Below, piece after piece: positions 15,843 through 25,495 of a stretch of 64,000 nt of DNA. A program made the translations under genes and the position numbers. The notes beneath the pieces were generated by a model. It saw only the letters and a list, made by a program, of their open reading frames with translations. It was not told the DNA's origin and searched no databases. The first letter of the stretch is position 1, and each line of letters opens with the position of its first letter. This DNA is from Halorussus salinisoli (lineage in GTDB: Archaea > Halobacteriota > Halobacteria > Halobacteriales > Haladaptataceae), in assembly GCA_005239435.1 (NCBI GenBank), contig SZNP01000005.1:186001-250000 (forward strand), given 5' to 3'.

Positions 15843-17588
15843 ATGAGCCGGGGCGATTCGACGCTGGAGTTCGGTGTCATGTGTACCGGAACGACGTTCG
15901 ACGACTGGCAGGCCGAGTGCATTCGACACCTGCTCGACGTGGAGGGCGTCCGACCGAAACTGCTCGTTCTCGACGACCGTCGAACGACGGACCGGAGCCG
16001 CGAGTCCCGAATCGGCCGGGTCGCAGAACGGGTCCGTTCGGCGGTCGAGACGGCCACGTCCGAGGGCGCGAAGGAGACGGTGGACAGGGCTTCGTGGCGG
16101 CTGTACAACCAGCACATTTCGGACGACGGCGCGTCTCGGAAACCGGTGGACCTGTCCGAGGAACTCGGCGGTGTCGAGCGAATCGCCTGTGACGTGAGAG
16201 AGGAGGGGTATGCCGAGTACTTCTCCGAGTCGGACCTCGACCGGATACGCGAGTTCGACCTCGACTTCGTACTGCGGTTCGCCTTCGGCATCATCAAGGG
16301 CGAGATACTCGACGTTCCGAGATACGGCGTCTGGTCGTTCCACCACGACGACGAGCGGAAGTACAGAGGCGTCCCGCCGTGTTTCTGGGAGATATACGAG
16401 GGCGACCCGGTGACGGGAGCGGTGTTACAGCGACTGACCGAGCGACTCGACGGCGGAATCATCCTTCGCCGCGGGTACTTCCCGACGATTCCGTACTCGT
16501 GGACCGCGAATCTGGATCAGGCGCTGTACGGTACTACGAAGTGGCCAGCACAGGTCGCCGTCGACGTTCTGAACGGACGGACCGACTACTTGGAGCAGTC
16601 GCCCTCCGAGACGGACGCCCCCGTCTATCGCTCGCCGAGACTGTCCCAGATGTTCCGGTTCGGTTCCAAACGCGCCGCCGCGATGGTCCGAGAGTTGACG
16701 AGAGGGTACGAGAAGTGGAGCATCGGCGTGTCGGAAGCCCCGGTCGAGAGGTTCCTGGACGAGTCGAAGTCGGCGACCGTCCAGTGGTACTCGTCGCCGA
16801 GAGACACCGAGTTCGTCGCCGACCCGTTTCCAGCCGAGATAGACGGCGACACCTACGTTTTCTTCGAGAAGTACTCGTACGAAGACGAGACGGGGAACAT
16901 CTCCTATGTGAGATACGACGACGGCAAACGGAACGACGGGAAACGGAATCCGACCGTCGAGACGGCCCTCGAAAGACAGTACCACCTCTCGTATCCGTAC
17001 CTCTTCAGACACGAGGGCGACCTCTACGCGACGCCCGAGACGCACGAAGCGAACGAGATTGCGCTGTACAGGGTCGCTTCGCCCGACGACTGGGAGCGCG
17101 AGCGAACGCTGATACCCGACGTGGCGGGCGTGGATCCGACCCCGGTCTACCACGACGACAGGTGGTGGCTGTTCTTCACGAAGCAGGACGACATGGTGAA
17201 CACGAACCTGCATCTCTGGCACGCGCCGACCCTGACCGGGGAGTGGCGACCCCACGAGAACAACCCGGTCAAGACCGACGTTCGCGCCGCGAGACCCGCG
17301 GGAACTCCGTGGACTACGGACGGGGACCTGTATCGGCCGACTCAGTACTGCGCCGACTGGTACGGCCGGAAAATCGTCGTGAATCGCGTGACCGAACTCA
17401 CGTCGACCGGGTTCGCCGAGGAGCCGGTCGCCGAAATCGCACCGAGCGAGGACGGTCCTCTCTCGGCCGGTCGACACACCATCTCTTCGGGCGGAGGACT
17501 CACGCTCGTGGACGGACACCGGTTCGTCTGGAACGCCTACAACGTACGGCGCACGGCCGACCAGATAGCGCGAAACCTGCGTCAGTAG
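15843..17588 (+). CDS. Fusion: formyltransferase-like domain plus GINT1-type beta-propeller glycosyltransferase domain
   Basis: About 581 residues. Residues 1-230 follow the formyltransferase fold, with GVWSFHHDDERKYRG (162-176) at the position of the NLHPG loop: the catalytic Asn-x-His is altered to Phe-His-His. Residues about 290-581 hold a five-bladed-type domain (WYSSPRDTEFVADPFP, FTKQDDM, LWHAPTL, RPAGTPW, YRPTQYC) similar to the region shared by plant glucosamine inositolphosphorylceramide transferase and GH43-like proteins. Such fusions occur in glycan clusters and may join modification to sugar transfer. The ATG at 15843 is chosen because conserved sequence begins within 10 codons. 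Confidence 0.72.
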   Translation: MSRGDSTLEFGVMCTGTTFDDWQAECIRHLLDVEGVRPKLLVLDDRRTTDRSRESRIGRVAERVRSAVETATSEGAKETVDRASWRLYNQHISDDGASRKPVDLSEELGGVERIACDVREEGYAEYFSESDLDRIREFDLDFVLRFAFGIIKGEILDVPRYGVWSFHHDDERKYRGVPPCFWEIYEGDPVTGAVLQRLTERLDGGIILRRGYFPTIPYSWTANLDQALYGTTKWPAQVAVDVLNGRTDYLEQSPSETDAPVYRSPRLSQMFRFGSKRAAAMVRELTRGYEKWSIGVSEAPVERFLDESKSATVQWYSSPRDTEFVADPFPAEIDGDTYVFFEKYSYEDETGNISYVRYDDGKRNDGKRNPTVETALERQYHLSYPYLFRHEGDLYATPETHEANEIALYRVASPDDWERERTLIPDVAGVDPTPVYHDDRWWLFFTKQDDMVNTNLHLWHAPTLTGEWRPHENNPVKTDVRAARPAGTPWTTDGDLYRPTQYCADWYGRKIVVNRVTELTSTGFAEEPVAEIAPSEDGPLSAGRHTISSGGGLTLVDGHRFVWNAYNVRRTADQIARNLRQ

Positions 17589-17606
17589 CGACACTTCGAT
17601 CGGCGG

Positions 17607-18815
17607 TCACCCTTCTCGGCGGGACCGCAGCAGTTCGGCGTAGGCGTCGGCGGTTCGCTCGGCCACGTCGTCCCACGAGTAGCCGACCGCGGTCTCGTAG
17701 TTGCGACGGCCCATCCGGGCCACGTCGCGCGACAGGGCCTCCCGAATGGCTCGGGTCAGCGCGTCGGTCTCGGCCGCGTCGTCCGACTCCTCGGAGTGGT
17801 CCGGGTCGTAGAGGACGCCGCCCTCCTCGCCGACCACGTCGGTGAGACACCCCGACTCCGGGGCCACGACCGCCTTGCCGAACGACATGGCGAGCAGGAC
17901 GCTCCCGGACGTGAAGATGTCCCGGAAGGGGAAGACCACGGCGTCGGCCGCGTTCATGTACGTCTGGACCTCGTCGTCCGGAACGTATTCGAGGACCGAG
18001 CGAACCCGGTCGTCTCCGGCGGCCCGGGACGCGACCTGCTCGCGCAACTCGTCGTCGGTCGCGTTTCCGGCGACGACGAGGCGAGCGTCGTCGGCGTCGA
18101 GTCGGCCGAACGCCTCGATTAGCCGAGGCACCTGCTTGTAGGGTCGGATGCGCCCGAAGTAGAGGAAGACGAACTCGTCGTCGGAGAGACCGAGTCGGTC
18201 TCGCGCAGTCGCGCGGTCGATTTCGTCCTCGTAGTCCCCGACGTAGTTGCCGTGGGGTATCGTCACGAGGTCGGTGCGCTGGCCGCCGGAGAGGTCGTAC
18301 TCCTCGACCAGTCGGCGGCGCGCGCTCGGCCAGTGGACGAACACCCGGTCGAACACCCGAGTCACGAGGAGTCGCTTGCAGAATCGCTCGAACTCGGGGC
18401 GTCTGCGCTCGTGTTCGACCAGATTGTGGGCGGTCCAGACGATTCGCGTCCCGAGCAGTCGCGCCACGAGCAGACCCGCGACGAACGCCACGGCCTTCGC
18501 CGCGGTCCGGAGTCGCCCGTCGGCGACGAGGTACGGCGAAATCCAGTGCAGGTGGAGAACGTCCGGAAGCCCCTCGGACGCGACCGTTCGCAACGTCGAA
18601 AGCGGATAGCCGCTCGCCAGCGTCGCCGAGACGCCGCGGGACTCGAGCGCGTCGGCCAGATTCGACTGATACGGATTCGAGTCGAAGTGCGGCAGGTGCA
18701 ACACCCGCGTTTCGCTCGCCGAACCACTCTCAGTCTCGCTCTCGGTCGGTTCCGTTCGCTCGGCCGACGATGCAGTCACCTGCAGCCCCCCGGTTCGGTC
18801 TCGATTCCCCCGCAT
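17607..18815 (-). CDS. GT4 family glycosyltransferase
   Basis: About 402 residues. After a Ser/Thr/Glu-rich leader (1-35), the GT-B fold begins with TRVLHLPHFDSNPYQSNL. The sugar-nucleotide site of the C-terminal domain reads FLYFGRIRPYKQVPRLIEAF, followed by VVFPFRDIFTSGSVLLAM, where the usual EGFG glutamate motif is replaced by FTSG. GT4 retaining transferases normally use NDP-sugars. It ends 19 nt from the convergent fusion gene and begins 45 nt downstream of the GT2 gene, so it belongs to the minus-strand assembly operon. Start ATG 18815; a much longer upstream frame is the shadow of the neighbour. Confidence 0.85.
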   Translation of the reverse strand: MRGNRDRTGGLQVTASSAERTEPTESETESGSASETRVLHLPHFDSNPYQSNLADALESRGVSATLASGYPLSTLRTVASEGLPDVLHLHWISPYLVADGRLRTAAKAVAFVAGLLVARLLGTRIVWTAHNLVEHERRRPEFERFCKRLLVTRVFDRVFVHWPSARRRLVEEYDLSGGQRTDLVTIPHGNYVGDYEDEIDRATARDRLGLSDDEFVFLYFGRIRPYKQVPRLIEAFGRLDADDARLVVAGNATDDELREQVASRAAGDDRVRSVLEYVPDDEVQTYMNAADAVVFPFRDIFTSGSVLLAMSFGKAVVAPESGCLTDVVGEEGGVLYDPDHSEESDDAAETDALTRAIREALSRDVARMGRRNYETAVGYSWDDVAERTADAYAELLRSRREG

Positions 18816-18859
18816 CCAGACGGCGTACGACGAACTGAGTGTAAAGCCATGTGGCTGGC

Positions 18860-20110
18860 TCAGCCCTGTGGATCGGCCGCGTTCGTCGCGTTCGCCGCGG
18901 TCGGTCCGGTCTCCTCGGGTCGCTCGTCGGTGTCCCACGTCACGACGTTGCGACCCCGGAGGAAGTTCGAGAGGCCGACGAGGAGGCTGTAGTTGAGCAG
19001 GGCGAAGTAGTAGGTCGCCTGAAGCGGAAGCGGTGCGGTACGTCCGGCACGCTTCGCTCCGGCGGTGACGCCGACCGAGACCGCGAACGCCGCCACTCCC
19101 CCGGCGAACAGGAGGTGGAGTCCCGTCGGTTGGAGGAGCGCGAGCAGGAGGGCCGACGACCCCGCGACGCCCAACATGACCGGGGTGAGCCACAGCAGGG
19201 CCGTCCGCGACCAGAGCTTGACCGAGTAGGTGCCGTACTCGACGGGATTCAGCAACTCGGTGAACTCCGACAACGTGTGCCACGACCGAGTGGTGATTCG
19301 ATTCTCCGCCTCTCGTTGGGAGTCGAGGTCGTCGCGCGCCTGTTCGAGCGCCACCGCGTCGGGCGCGAACTTCACCTGCTTGCCCCGGGACCGAATCGCC
19401 AGCGGTTCGCCGAAGTCGCTCATCAGGTCGGCCGAGAGCGGCACGTAGTCGTCGGCCCTGACCGCGTAAATCGCGCCGTTCCCCTTGACGATGGACCCGG
19501 TTCGGGACTCCGACCGCTGGACGAACCGCTCGAACCGCCGGTAGATGGGGATGGCGGCCGTGTTGTTCCCGACGTTCTCGTAGTGGAGTCCGCCGACGAC
19601 ACACCCCACGTCGTCGTCGAACTGGGCGACGAGTCGGCGTATCGCGTCGGGTTCGTACATGCTGTTCGCGTCGGAGAAGACGAGAATCTCGCCGTCGGCC
19701 CGGTCGGCGACGACGTTCTGGCACTCGGTCTTGCCGACTCGACCTTCTACGCGAACCAGTTCGACGCCCTCGTCGGCGTAGGACCGAACGATGTCGTCGG
19801 TGGCGTCGCTCGACGCGTCGGAGAAGACGAGTATCTCCAGTTTTTCGTCGGGGTAGTCCAACGCGAGGCTGTTCTCTATCTTCTCGGCGATTACGTCCTC
19901 TTCGTTGTAGGCCGCGACGACGAGAGAGACGCTCGGGAGGTCACTTCGGCGGCCGCCGTCCGCCGGGCCTCCACCTACCCGTCCCTCGGACTCCGGCCCG
20001 TGAAGCAGTCCCAAGAGCGAAACCGCGACCGGATAGAGGACGTTCGTGTACAGTACCGTCAGAATCGACCCCGCCAACGCCGCCCGCAGGAACGTAATTA
20101 CAGTACTCAT
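18860..20110 (-). CDS. Membrane GT2 glycosyltransferase
   Basis: About 416 residues with one N-terminal transmembrane segment (residues 5-35), a cytoplasmic GT-A domain (VAAYNEEDVI, FSDASSDAT, FSDANSMYEPDAI) and three or four hydrophobic segments after residue 290. This is the layout of processive or polymer-extending GT2 enzymes related to hyaluronan and cellulose synthases. The QxxRW-type motif is not evident; SRTALLW is nearby. It probably adds sugars to a lipid-linked chain. ATG 20110 is chosen over a TTG five codons upstream. Confidence 0.85.
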   Translation of the reverse strand: MSTVITFLRAALAGSILTVLYTNVLYPVAVSLLGLLHGPESEGRVGGGPADGGRRSDLPSVSLVVAAYNEEDVIAEKIENSLALDYPDEKLEILVFSDASSDATDDIVRSYADEGVELVRVEGRVGKTECQNVVADRADGEILVFSDANSMYEPDAIRRLVAQFDDDVGCVVGGLHYENVGNNTAAIPIYRRFERFVQRSESRTGSIVKGNGAIYAVRADDYVPLSADLMSDFGEPLAIRSRGKQVKFAPDAVALEQARDDLDSQREAENRITTRSWHTLSEFTELLNPVEYGTYSVKLWSRTALLWLTPVMLGVAGSSALLLALLQPTGLHLLFAGGVAAFAVSVGVTAGAKRAGRTAPLPLQATYYFALLNYSLLVGLSNFLRGRNVVTWDTDERPEETGPTAANATNAADPQG

Positions 20111-20228
20111 CCATCGTAACGCCAACTCGTGAGTACAAAAGTTTCGGTGTACGTTTGAACCGTAGTGTAGCGGTTAAACGGCGTCGGCTCGGAGGGTTCG
20201 TTTACCGACTGGGCGCTTCGTCGCCGGC

Positions 20229-21278
20229 CTACTCGTCGTCGGTCGTTTCGTCCTCGGCCGTTTCGACCTCGGTCGTCTCTGTTTCCGGTATCGGGGTCAC
20301 CCCCGTCTCGGTTCCGTCCCAGTCGTCCGTCTCCCGGGATTCGGAGTACAGCTTCAGCTGGTCGAAATAAACGTGGTGGTCGGCGGAAGGATGGACCGAA
20401 CCTCCCCAGTAGCAGTCGAACCAGTACTTGTCGATTCGAATCCGAGGGACGTCGCGGAACCGCAGGTCGGTTACTTGGAGTGCGCGCTCCCCGTCGACCC
20501 ACCCTTTCAGCACGCCGTCGTCTTGGCCGGGCGTGTTTAGTTTCACGTAGTTGTCGATTCGGTACCACTTCCCCAACTCCAAGCGTCCGGCATTCTCCCT
20601 GTCCCAGTGGAAGACATCGCCGTAGGGACTGTCCATCTCCGCGTGATACACGTAACTTGCGAGTTGAACCGGACGCTCGGAGTCGTCGCTCTGGTAGAAG
20701 TACATTCGCGCCGACCACCCGTTCGTCCCGTCGGCTTGGCGTCCGCCCCATCCCGCCTGCCCGTAGGTCCCCGCCGGGCCGGGTAACTTCCCACCCTCGT
20801 AGGGCACTTCGAACGACGTGCCGAATCGGAGGTAGTAGCGGACGTGCAACTCCTCGGGTTCGGGGTAGCCAGCCTCGTCGAACTGATACTGGAGCGACGT
20901 GCCGTAGTGTCTCCCCTCGCGGAACGTCACCTGGAGTGAGTTCGAATCCGAGGAGATGCCGCGCTCTCCGATCTCGACGTTCTGCGTCGCGTTTCGTTCC
21001 GTGAACTTCTCGAGCGACTCCGGCGTGTCGAACGAAAACTCGACGAACTGCTCGGGGAACTCGACGTCCCGTTCGGTAGTGGTCTCCCGTTCGGTGGTGG
21101 TCTCCGTTTCGGTCGTCGTCTCCTCGCGTTCGGTCTCACCGGTTCGTTTCGTCGCCGTCTTGCTGTCTCCCGATACCCCCTTCTCCGCTCGCCTCTGGTC
21201 ACGCCCCACGTACGCGATACCCGCTCCGCCTGCGACCGCGCCGAGGCCGAGGAGAACGCGTCTTCTCGTCGGTTTCAT
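20229..21278 (-). CDS. Exported PL14-like polysaccharide lyase domain protein
   Basis: 349 residues. The N-terminus TRRRVLLGLGAVAGGAGIAY is a Tat-type signal, followed by a Thr/Glu linker (about 45-75). The domain from 80 to 320 has the landmarks of the polysaccharide lyase 14 jelly roll: EGGKLPGPAG, DGTNGWSARMYF, YVYHAEM, GKWYRIDNYVKLNTPG and VYFDQLKLY. PL14 enzymes cleave uronic-acid polymers such as alginate. A second relative lies at 27014-28507. Placed in a biosynthesis island, it may trim or release the cell's own polymer. The C-terminal tail is Thr/Glu-rich with no visible membrane anchor. Confidence 0.75.
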   Translation of the reverse strand: MKPTRRRVLLGLGAVAGGAGIAYVGRDQRRAEKGVSGDSKTATKRTGETEREETTTETETTTERETTTERDVEFPEQFVEFSFDTPESLEKFTERNATQNVEIGERGISSDSNSLQVTFREGRHYGTSLQYQFDEAGYPEPEELHVRYYLRFGTSFEVPYEGGKLPGPAGTYGQAGWGGRQADGTNGWSARMYFYQSDDSERPVQLASYVYHAEMDSPYGDVFHWDRENAGRLELGKWYRIDNYVKLNTPGQDDGVLKGWVDGERALQVTDLRFRDVPRIRIDKYWFDCYWGGSVHPSADHHVYFDQLKLYSESRETDDWDGTETGVTPIPETETTEVETAEDETTDDE

Positions 21279-21391
21279 TTGCTATCATCACGGTCCAGTC
21301 GCCGCCAGTGAGTGGTCCGTAACCGGCGCTAGAGGACCAAGAGCGTATAAAGAAAGTGTAAATATGGGAACGGTTCGTTACTGATTCCGAG

Positions 21392-23185
21392 TCAGTCCGA
21401 GTACTGGCGACTGTACAGGTCGGCGTAGGTGCCCTCGTTCTCCAGAAGTACGTCGTGACTCCCCTGCTCTACGATGTGGCCGTCCTCGATGGTGTTTATC
21501 TCGTCGGCGTTCCGAATGGTCGAGAGCTGATGCGCTATCGTGATGACCGCGTAGTCGCGCTCCATCGACTCGATTCCGGCCTGGACGCGCTGTTCGGTCA
21601 CCGAGTCCAGGTCGCTCGTCGCTTCGTCCAGGACGAGCACGTCCGCGTCCTCCTTCAGAATCGCACGAGCGAGCGCGATTCGCTGTTTCTGGCCGCCCGA
21701 CAGTCTGACGCCGCCTTCGCCGAGTTCAGTCTGGAAGCCGTCGGACATCGAGTCGAGAAACTCGGAGACCTGTGCGGTTTCGCACGCGCGCTCGACCTCG
21801 TCGCGCGACGCCGACCGATTGCCGACGGTGAGGTTGTACCAGAGCGTGTCGTCGAAGATGAAGGGGTTCTGTCGAACGATGGCCAACTTCGACCGCCACT
21901 CCTCCAAGTCGATGTCGGTGATGGGACGGCCGTCGGCGGTTATCACCCCATCGTCGGGGAGGTACATCCGGCTCAGTAGCGACACGATGGTCGATTTCCC
22001 GGCACCCGACTGGCCGACGAACGCGACGAACTCGCCCTTCGACACGCTGAACGAGACGTTTTCGAGGACCGACTCGGCGTTCGAGTAGGAGAACGAGACG
22101 TCGTCGAACGCCACCTCGTTCACCTCACCGATGTCTTCCACGCCGCCGTCGACTTGCTCTCGGTTCTGCTCCAGGGAGTTGACGAACATGTCGGTCTTGA
22201 CGACGTGCGGGAGGTTCCCCTCTAGCTGGTACACGCGGTAGTTCAGCATACTCACGATGGGTGCGAGTCGGAACATGGCGAACAGGAACACGCCGAGGGT
22301 CCCGAGGTTCATCGACGTGAACGTCACGGCGAGGTAGATGAGGACGAATATCGAGATGGCGGCGGCGAACTGATAGCTGTTCTGGACCGCCGCCTCGTTC
22401 CGGCGGAGGTGGACCGTCGCGTCCACGAACTGTTCGACCGCGTCCCGAAACTCCCTGCGCACCTCGTCGCCGAGTCCGTAGAGTTTGACCTCGCGGATTC
22501 CCTGCGTCCCCGCCTGGGCGGCCTCCTGTATCCGCTCGTTCGCTTCGGATACCTTGTCTCCGACCGAGTACCCCGACTCCAACCCGTGTCGGATCACCAG
22601 CGCCACGGTGCCGAGGACGACGCCGGTCAGGAGCGTCAAGACGGGCGCGAGATATATCGCAATCCCGGCGTACATCAGCGCGAGGAGCAACGGTTGAAGC
22701 ACCTTCACGAACCACGAGACGCTCTTTCCGGCGTACTTCGACTGCGTTACGATGGCGTTCAAAATCTCGTCCGACCCCTTCTCGTTGAAGTACGCGATTC
22801 GCGCGTCGATGGCGGCGTCGAACGCCTCCTGTTTCAGGTCGCGTTCGTAGAACGTGCGCAAGGCTTCGCCGAGCCACATCACGCCGAACCCGGACGCGTA
22901 CCGGACGGCCATGATGACGGTGACGCCGACGACGACGGTTTCGAGCGTGAACGGGATGCCGAGGAACTCGTAGGCGTCGGCGAACATCCCGACCATGCCG
23001 CTGTCGGGCGTTCCGTTCTCCGACTGGATGAACCCGATAATAGGGATGAGGAAACTGAGACCGATACCTTCGAGAAGAGCGGCGACGATACCCAAAACCA
23101 GTATTACCCCCGACAGGAGCGGTCGATAGTAGATGATCTCTCTAAACGCTGCTAACTTCTCTGTTCGTGATATGTCCCCACTCAT
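21392..23185 (-). CDS. Half-size type I ABC exporter, candidate lipid-linked glycan flippase (PglK/MsbA-like)
   Basis: About 597 residues. Six transmembrane helices (about 25-310) precede an ATPase domain with Walker A GQSGAGKST, Q-loop VRQNPFIF, signature LSGGQKQRIALAR, Walker B VLVLDEATSDLD and the H-loop TIAHQLS. It would work as a homodimer. Half transporters of this class include PglK, which flips undecaprenyl-linked glycans, and MsbA. No Wzx-type flippase is seen in the window, so export of the lipid-linked product is the likely job. ATG 23185 is favoured; a 28-residue upstream extension lacks conservation character. A TATA-like CTTATATTTG (23221-23230) lies upstream but reads more clearly on the plus strand. 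Confidence 0.85.
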   Translation of the reverse strand: MSGDISRTEKLAAFREIIYYRPLLSGVILVLGIVAALLEGIGLSFLIPIIGFIQSENGTPDSGMVGMFADAYEFLGIPFTLETVVVGVTVIMAVRYASGFGVMWLGEALRTFYERDLKQEAFDAAIDARIAYFNEKGSDEILNAIVTQSKYAGKSVSWFVKVLQPLLLALMYAGIAIYLAPVLTLLTGVVLGTVALVIRHGLESGYSVGDKVSEANERIQEAAQAGTQGIREVKLYGLGDEVRREFRDAVEQFVDATVHLRRNEAAVQNSYQFAAAISIFVLIYLAVTFTSMNLGTLGVFLFAMFRLAPIVSMLNYRVYQLEGNLPHVVKTDMFVNSLEQNREQVDGGVEDIGEVNEVAFDDVSFSYSNAESVLENVSFSVSKGEFVAFVGQSGAGKSTIVSLLSRMYLPDDGVITADGRPITDIDLEEWRSKLAIVRQNPFIFDDTLWYNLTVGNRSASRDEVERACETAQVSEFLDSMSDGFQTELGEGGVRLSGGQKQRIALARAILKEDADVLVLDEATSDLDSVTEQRVQAGIESMERDYAVITIAHQLSTIRNADEINTIEDGHIVEQGSHDVLLENEGTYADLYSRQYSD

Positions 23186-23424
23186 CGTCCCCCAGTCATT
23201 GTCCGTTAGAATCCCCTCTCTCTTATATTTGGAGTGTGTCCGTAAGTATGACGGCCCGGACGAAACCACGAGCGTGGAGACGCCGCCGAACTCGGACTTC
23301 GAACATTATTCGTATCGTTTTGAGCAATAGAAACGTTCGTTAAGCGCCTATATTTAATTCCTTTCTATACCTACATCTTTCGGAGGAACTGCGCCACCGA
23401 CGGATTGGAACCCGTACGGAACTG

Positions 23425-24720
23425 TCACGTTTTCGTCTCCCGTAGCAACTGCTCGGCGTCGGTTTCGCACTCGGCGGACCGGCGACCACCGTCACCGCCG
23501 GCGGAATCTGGCCGGTCGGTAGACGCTCCCCGTACCACGTTCCGGACGTGCCGGTAGATGCGCTCCGACGCCCGACCGTCCCGATGGCGATAGAATCGGT
23601 CTCGGACCTGCGCCCGCGACTCCTCGAACCCGTCTTCGCCGCGCAGGAAGTGGTCCAACCACTCGTGTAACTCCTCGGAAGTCGTGGCTTTCGGTCCCGG
23701 CGTCACGTCGTCGTACTCGAAGTAGAGTCCGCGGGCGTCCCGGTACGCGTCGAGGTCGTACGAGTAGAACACGACGGGCCTGTCCAGCAGGAGGTAGTCG
23801 AAGTAGATCGACGAGTAGTCGGTGACGAGTACGTCTACTAGCGGGAGAATCGGATAGATGTCGATTCCGTTCGGGAGCATGACGAGTCGGTCGAACTCGT
23901 CTTCGTCTATCTCCACGTCCGACCACGGATGGGCTTTCAGGAGCAGGTACGCGTCGTGGTCGGCCAGGAGTCGATTCAGGTTCTCCACGTCGAGTCTGCT
24001 CCCGTCGATGACACCCGCGTCCTCGTGGAACGCGCGTCTGGAGGTCGGCATGTACGAGACGAGGGTCGCGTCGTCGCTCAGGTCCCGCAACCGGTCGTAG
24101 ACGCCGGAGTCGAGACCGACCGTCGCGCCCTCCACGTCCCGGAAGAACACGTCGTTGCGAGGATAGCCACTGGGAATCACCTCGTCGTCCGATATTCCGA
24201 ACGCGGAGGCGAACGGCGCGAGCGCGTCTGCGGTGCCGGTCGTCACGAACCAGTTCCAGTTCCGAACGATGTACTTCCGATACAACCGCACGAGTGGTGA
24301 GGCGTCCAGTTCGAGGTCGCGCCCGAGTCGCTTCAGCGCGTTGCCGTGCCACGTCTGGACTACCTGCGCACCGCCGACGTACGGCCAGAACGGGATGCTG
24401 TGAGAGCTGAACACGCATCTCGCGCGGAGAACCGCGTACTTGCCTCGCCGGTCGTCGATGTGAAAGGCTTCGTAGCCGCGCGCTCGAAGCGTCTCCAACA
24501 CCTCGCGGTCGCGGGCTATCCAGATCGGTCGCACCCCGTCGGACTGCTCGGCCGCGTAGAGGAACAGATACTTGGTGTTCTCCGCGAACCGGCCGCTCCA
24601 GTCGGCGGTGAACACCCAGACGCGGTCGTTGCGCGGAACCAGGTGCGAGAGCAGGAAGACGAACGGCCGAACCACGTACGAGACGACCGCGTCGGCCGCG
24701 TCGGTCAGTGCGTTACTCAT
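23425..24720 (-). CDS. TagB/TagF-like CDP-polyol glycerophosphotransferase family protein
   Basis: 431 residues. [12 protein letters not shown] and [22 protein letters not shown] are the two signature regions of CDP-glycerol:poly(glycerophosphate) glycerophosphotransferases (teichoic acid primases and polymerases), containing the essential His of WHG and the phosphate-binding SS. An amphipathic N-terminal segment (about 10-30) likely binds the membrane face. In bacteria these enzymes join glycerol- or ribitol-phosphate units. Here the gene follows an NTP transferase by only 7 nt, suggesting that the two genes make and use a CDP-linked unit. A cell-surface phosphopolyol or phosphosugar polymer is the inference. 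Confidence 0.85.
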   Translation of the reverse strand: MSNALTDAADAVVSYVVRPFVFLLSHLVPRNDRVWVFTADWSGRFAENTKYLFLYAAEQSDGVRPIWIARDREVLETLRARGYEAFHIDDRRGKYAVLRARCVFSSHSIPFWPYVGGAQVVQTWHGNALKRLGRDLELDASPLVRLYRKYIVRNWNWFVTTGTADALAPFASAFGISDDEVIPSGYPRNDVFFRDVEGATVGLDSGVYDRLRDLSDDATLVSYMPTSRRAFHEDAGVIDGSRLDVENLNRLLADHDAYLLLKAHPWSDVEIDEDEFDRLVMLPNGIDIYPILPLVDVLVTDYSSIYFDYLLLDRPVVFYSYDLDAYRDARGLYFEYDDVTPGPKATTSEELHEWLDHFLRGEDGFEESRAQVRDRFYRHRDGRASERIYRHVRNVVRGASTDRPDSAGGDGGRRSAECETDAEQLLRETKT

Positions 24721-24727
24721 TCGAACG

Positions 24728-25495
24728 TCACAGTTCGATTTCGCTCCCGTCGGCCGGTTCGAGCGGAAGCTTTCGCTCGGCCTCGCGGAAGTGTTCCTCG
24801 GTGTTGATTTCGGCGTGTCGTCGCGGGTCCACCGTCACGGCCTTCGACGGCACCTCGGGGAAGACTATCGGGAACCACTCCTCGACGGCGTTCTCGCACA
24901 GCAGGCGACCGGCCGTATCGAAGTGGTCGCGGTTCAGTACGAAGATGCCGGCCTCCTGATGGCCCTCGATAGCGCCGTAGTCGGTGACGGTTCGGGAGTC
25001 GTCCCAGTCGATAGCGGTCATCTCGTCCTGAACGCCTTCGATGGCGGCGACGGTGCTGTAGCCCTCGGAGCGGTGGTCGTCGTGGAACCGCTCGACGACG
25101 GACGACAGTAGCTCGTCGGTCGTAATAACGTCGCCGCACAACAGTAGCGCGTCGTCGTCTACGACGTTGATACCCGCGAGCGCGGAGGCGGCGTTCTCGA
25201 CCGCACTCCAGTACGGAAGGACGATAATCTCGAACTCGAATCGGTCGTCGATGCGGACGTACTCGTCGATTTTCTCCGAGCGACTCCGATCTCCGATACT
25301 GTCCTCGGCGAATCCGTATCCCAGAACGACGACGATACGCTCGTCCACGAGTCCCTGCTCGACTAACGGTGCTAACGCGTCGAGTTGGCGCTCGAATATC
25401 GTCTTTCCGTCTACCTCGAGGAAGAGTTTCGGATTCCCGTCGGTTCGAGGACGTAAGCGCGAGCCTTGACCTGCTCCTAACATAATAGCTTTCAT
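24728..25495 (-). CDS. NTP transferase / probable CDP-forming nucleotidyltransferase (LicC/TarD-like role)
   Basis: 255 residues. [12 protein letters not shown] and [12 protein letters not shown] form the nucleotide-binding and product-binding motifs of the sugar-nucleotidyltransferase fold (consensus GxGxRLxP...PK). CGDVITT supplies the metal-binding Asp. It is shorter than RmlA/GalU types and lacks their C-terminal helix domain, which suits the LicC-like phosphocholine cytidylyltransferase group. The TagF-like gene starts 7 nt downstream in the same direction. A CTP-dependent reaction is inferred from that pairing only. ATG 25495 starts at the first strand; the 14-residue extension from 25537 is unlikely. 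Confidence 0.82.
   Translation of the reverse strand: MKAIMLGAGQGSRLRPRTDGNPKLFLEVDGKTIFERQLDALAPLVEQGLVDERIVVVLGYGFAEDSIGDRSRSEKIDEYVRIDDRFEFEIIVLPYWSAVENAASALAGINVVDDDALLLCGDVITTDELLSSVVERFHDDHRSEGYSTVAAIEGVQDEMTAIDWDDSRTVTDYGAIEGHQEAGIFVLNRDHFDTAGRLLCENAVEEWFPIVFPEVPSKAVTVDPRRHAEINTEEHFREAERKLPLEPADGSEIEL

Noticed and set aside
17607-19724. 705-residue frame joining two glycosyltransferases
   Set aside because: Only the part from 18815 downward is coding in this frame; the upper part is the shadow of the GT2 gene at 18860-20110.
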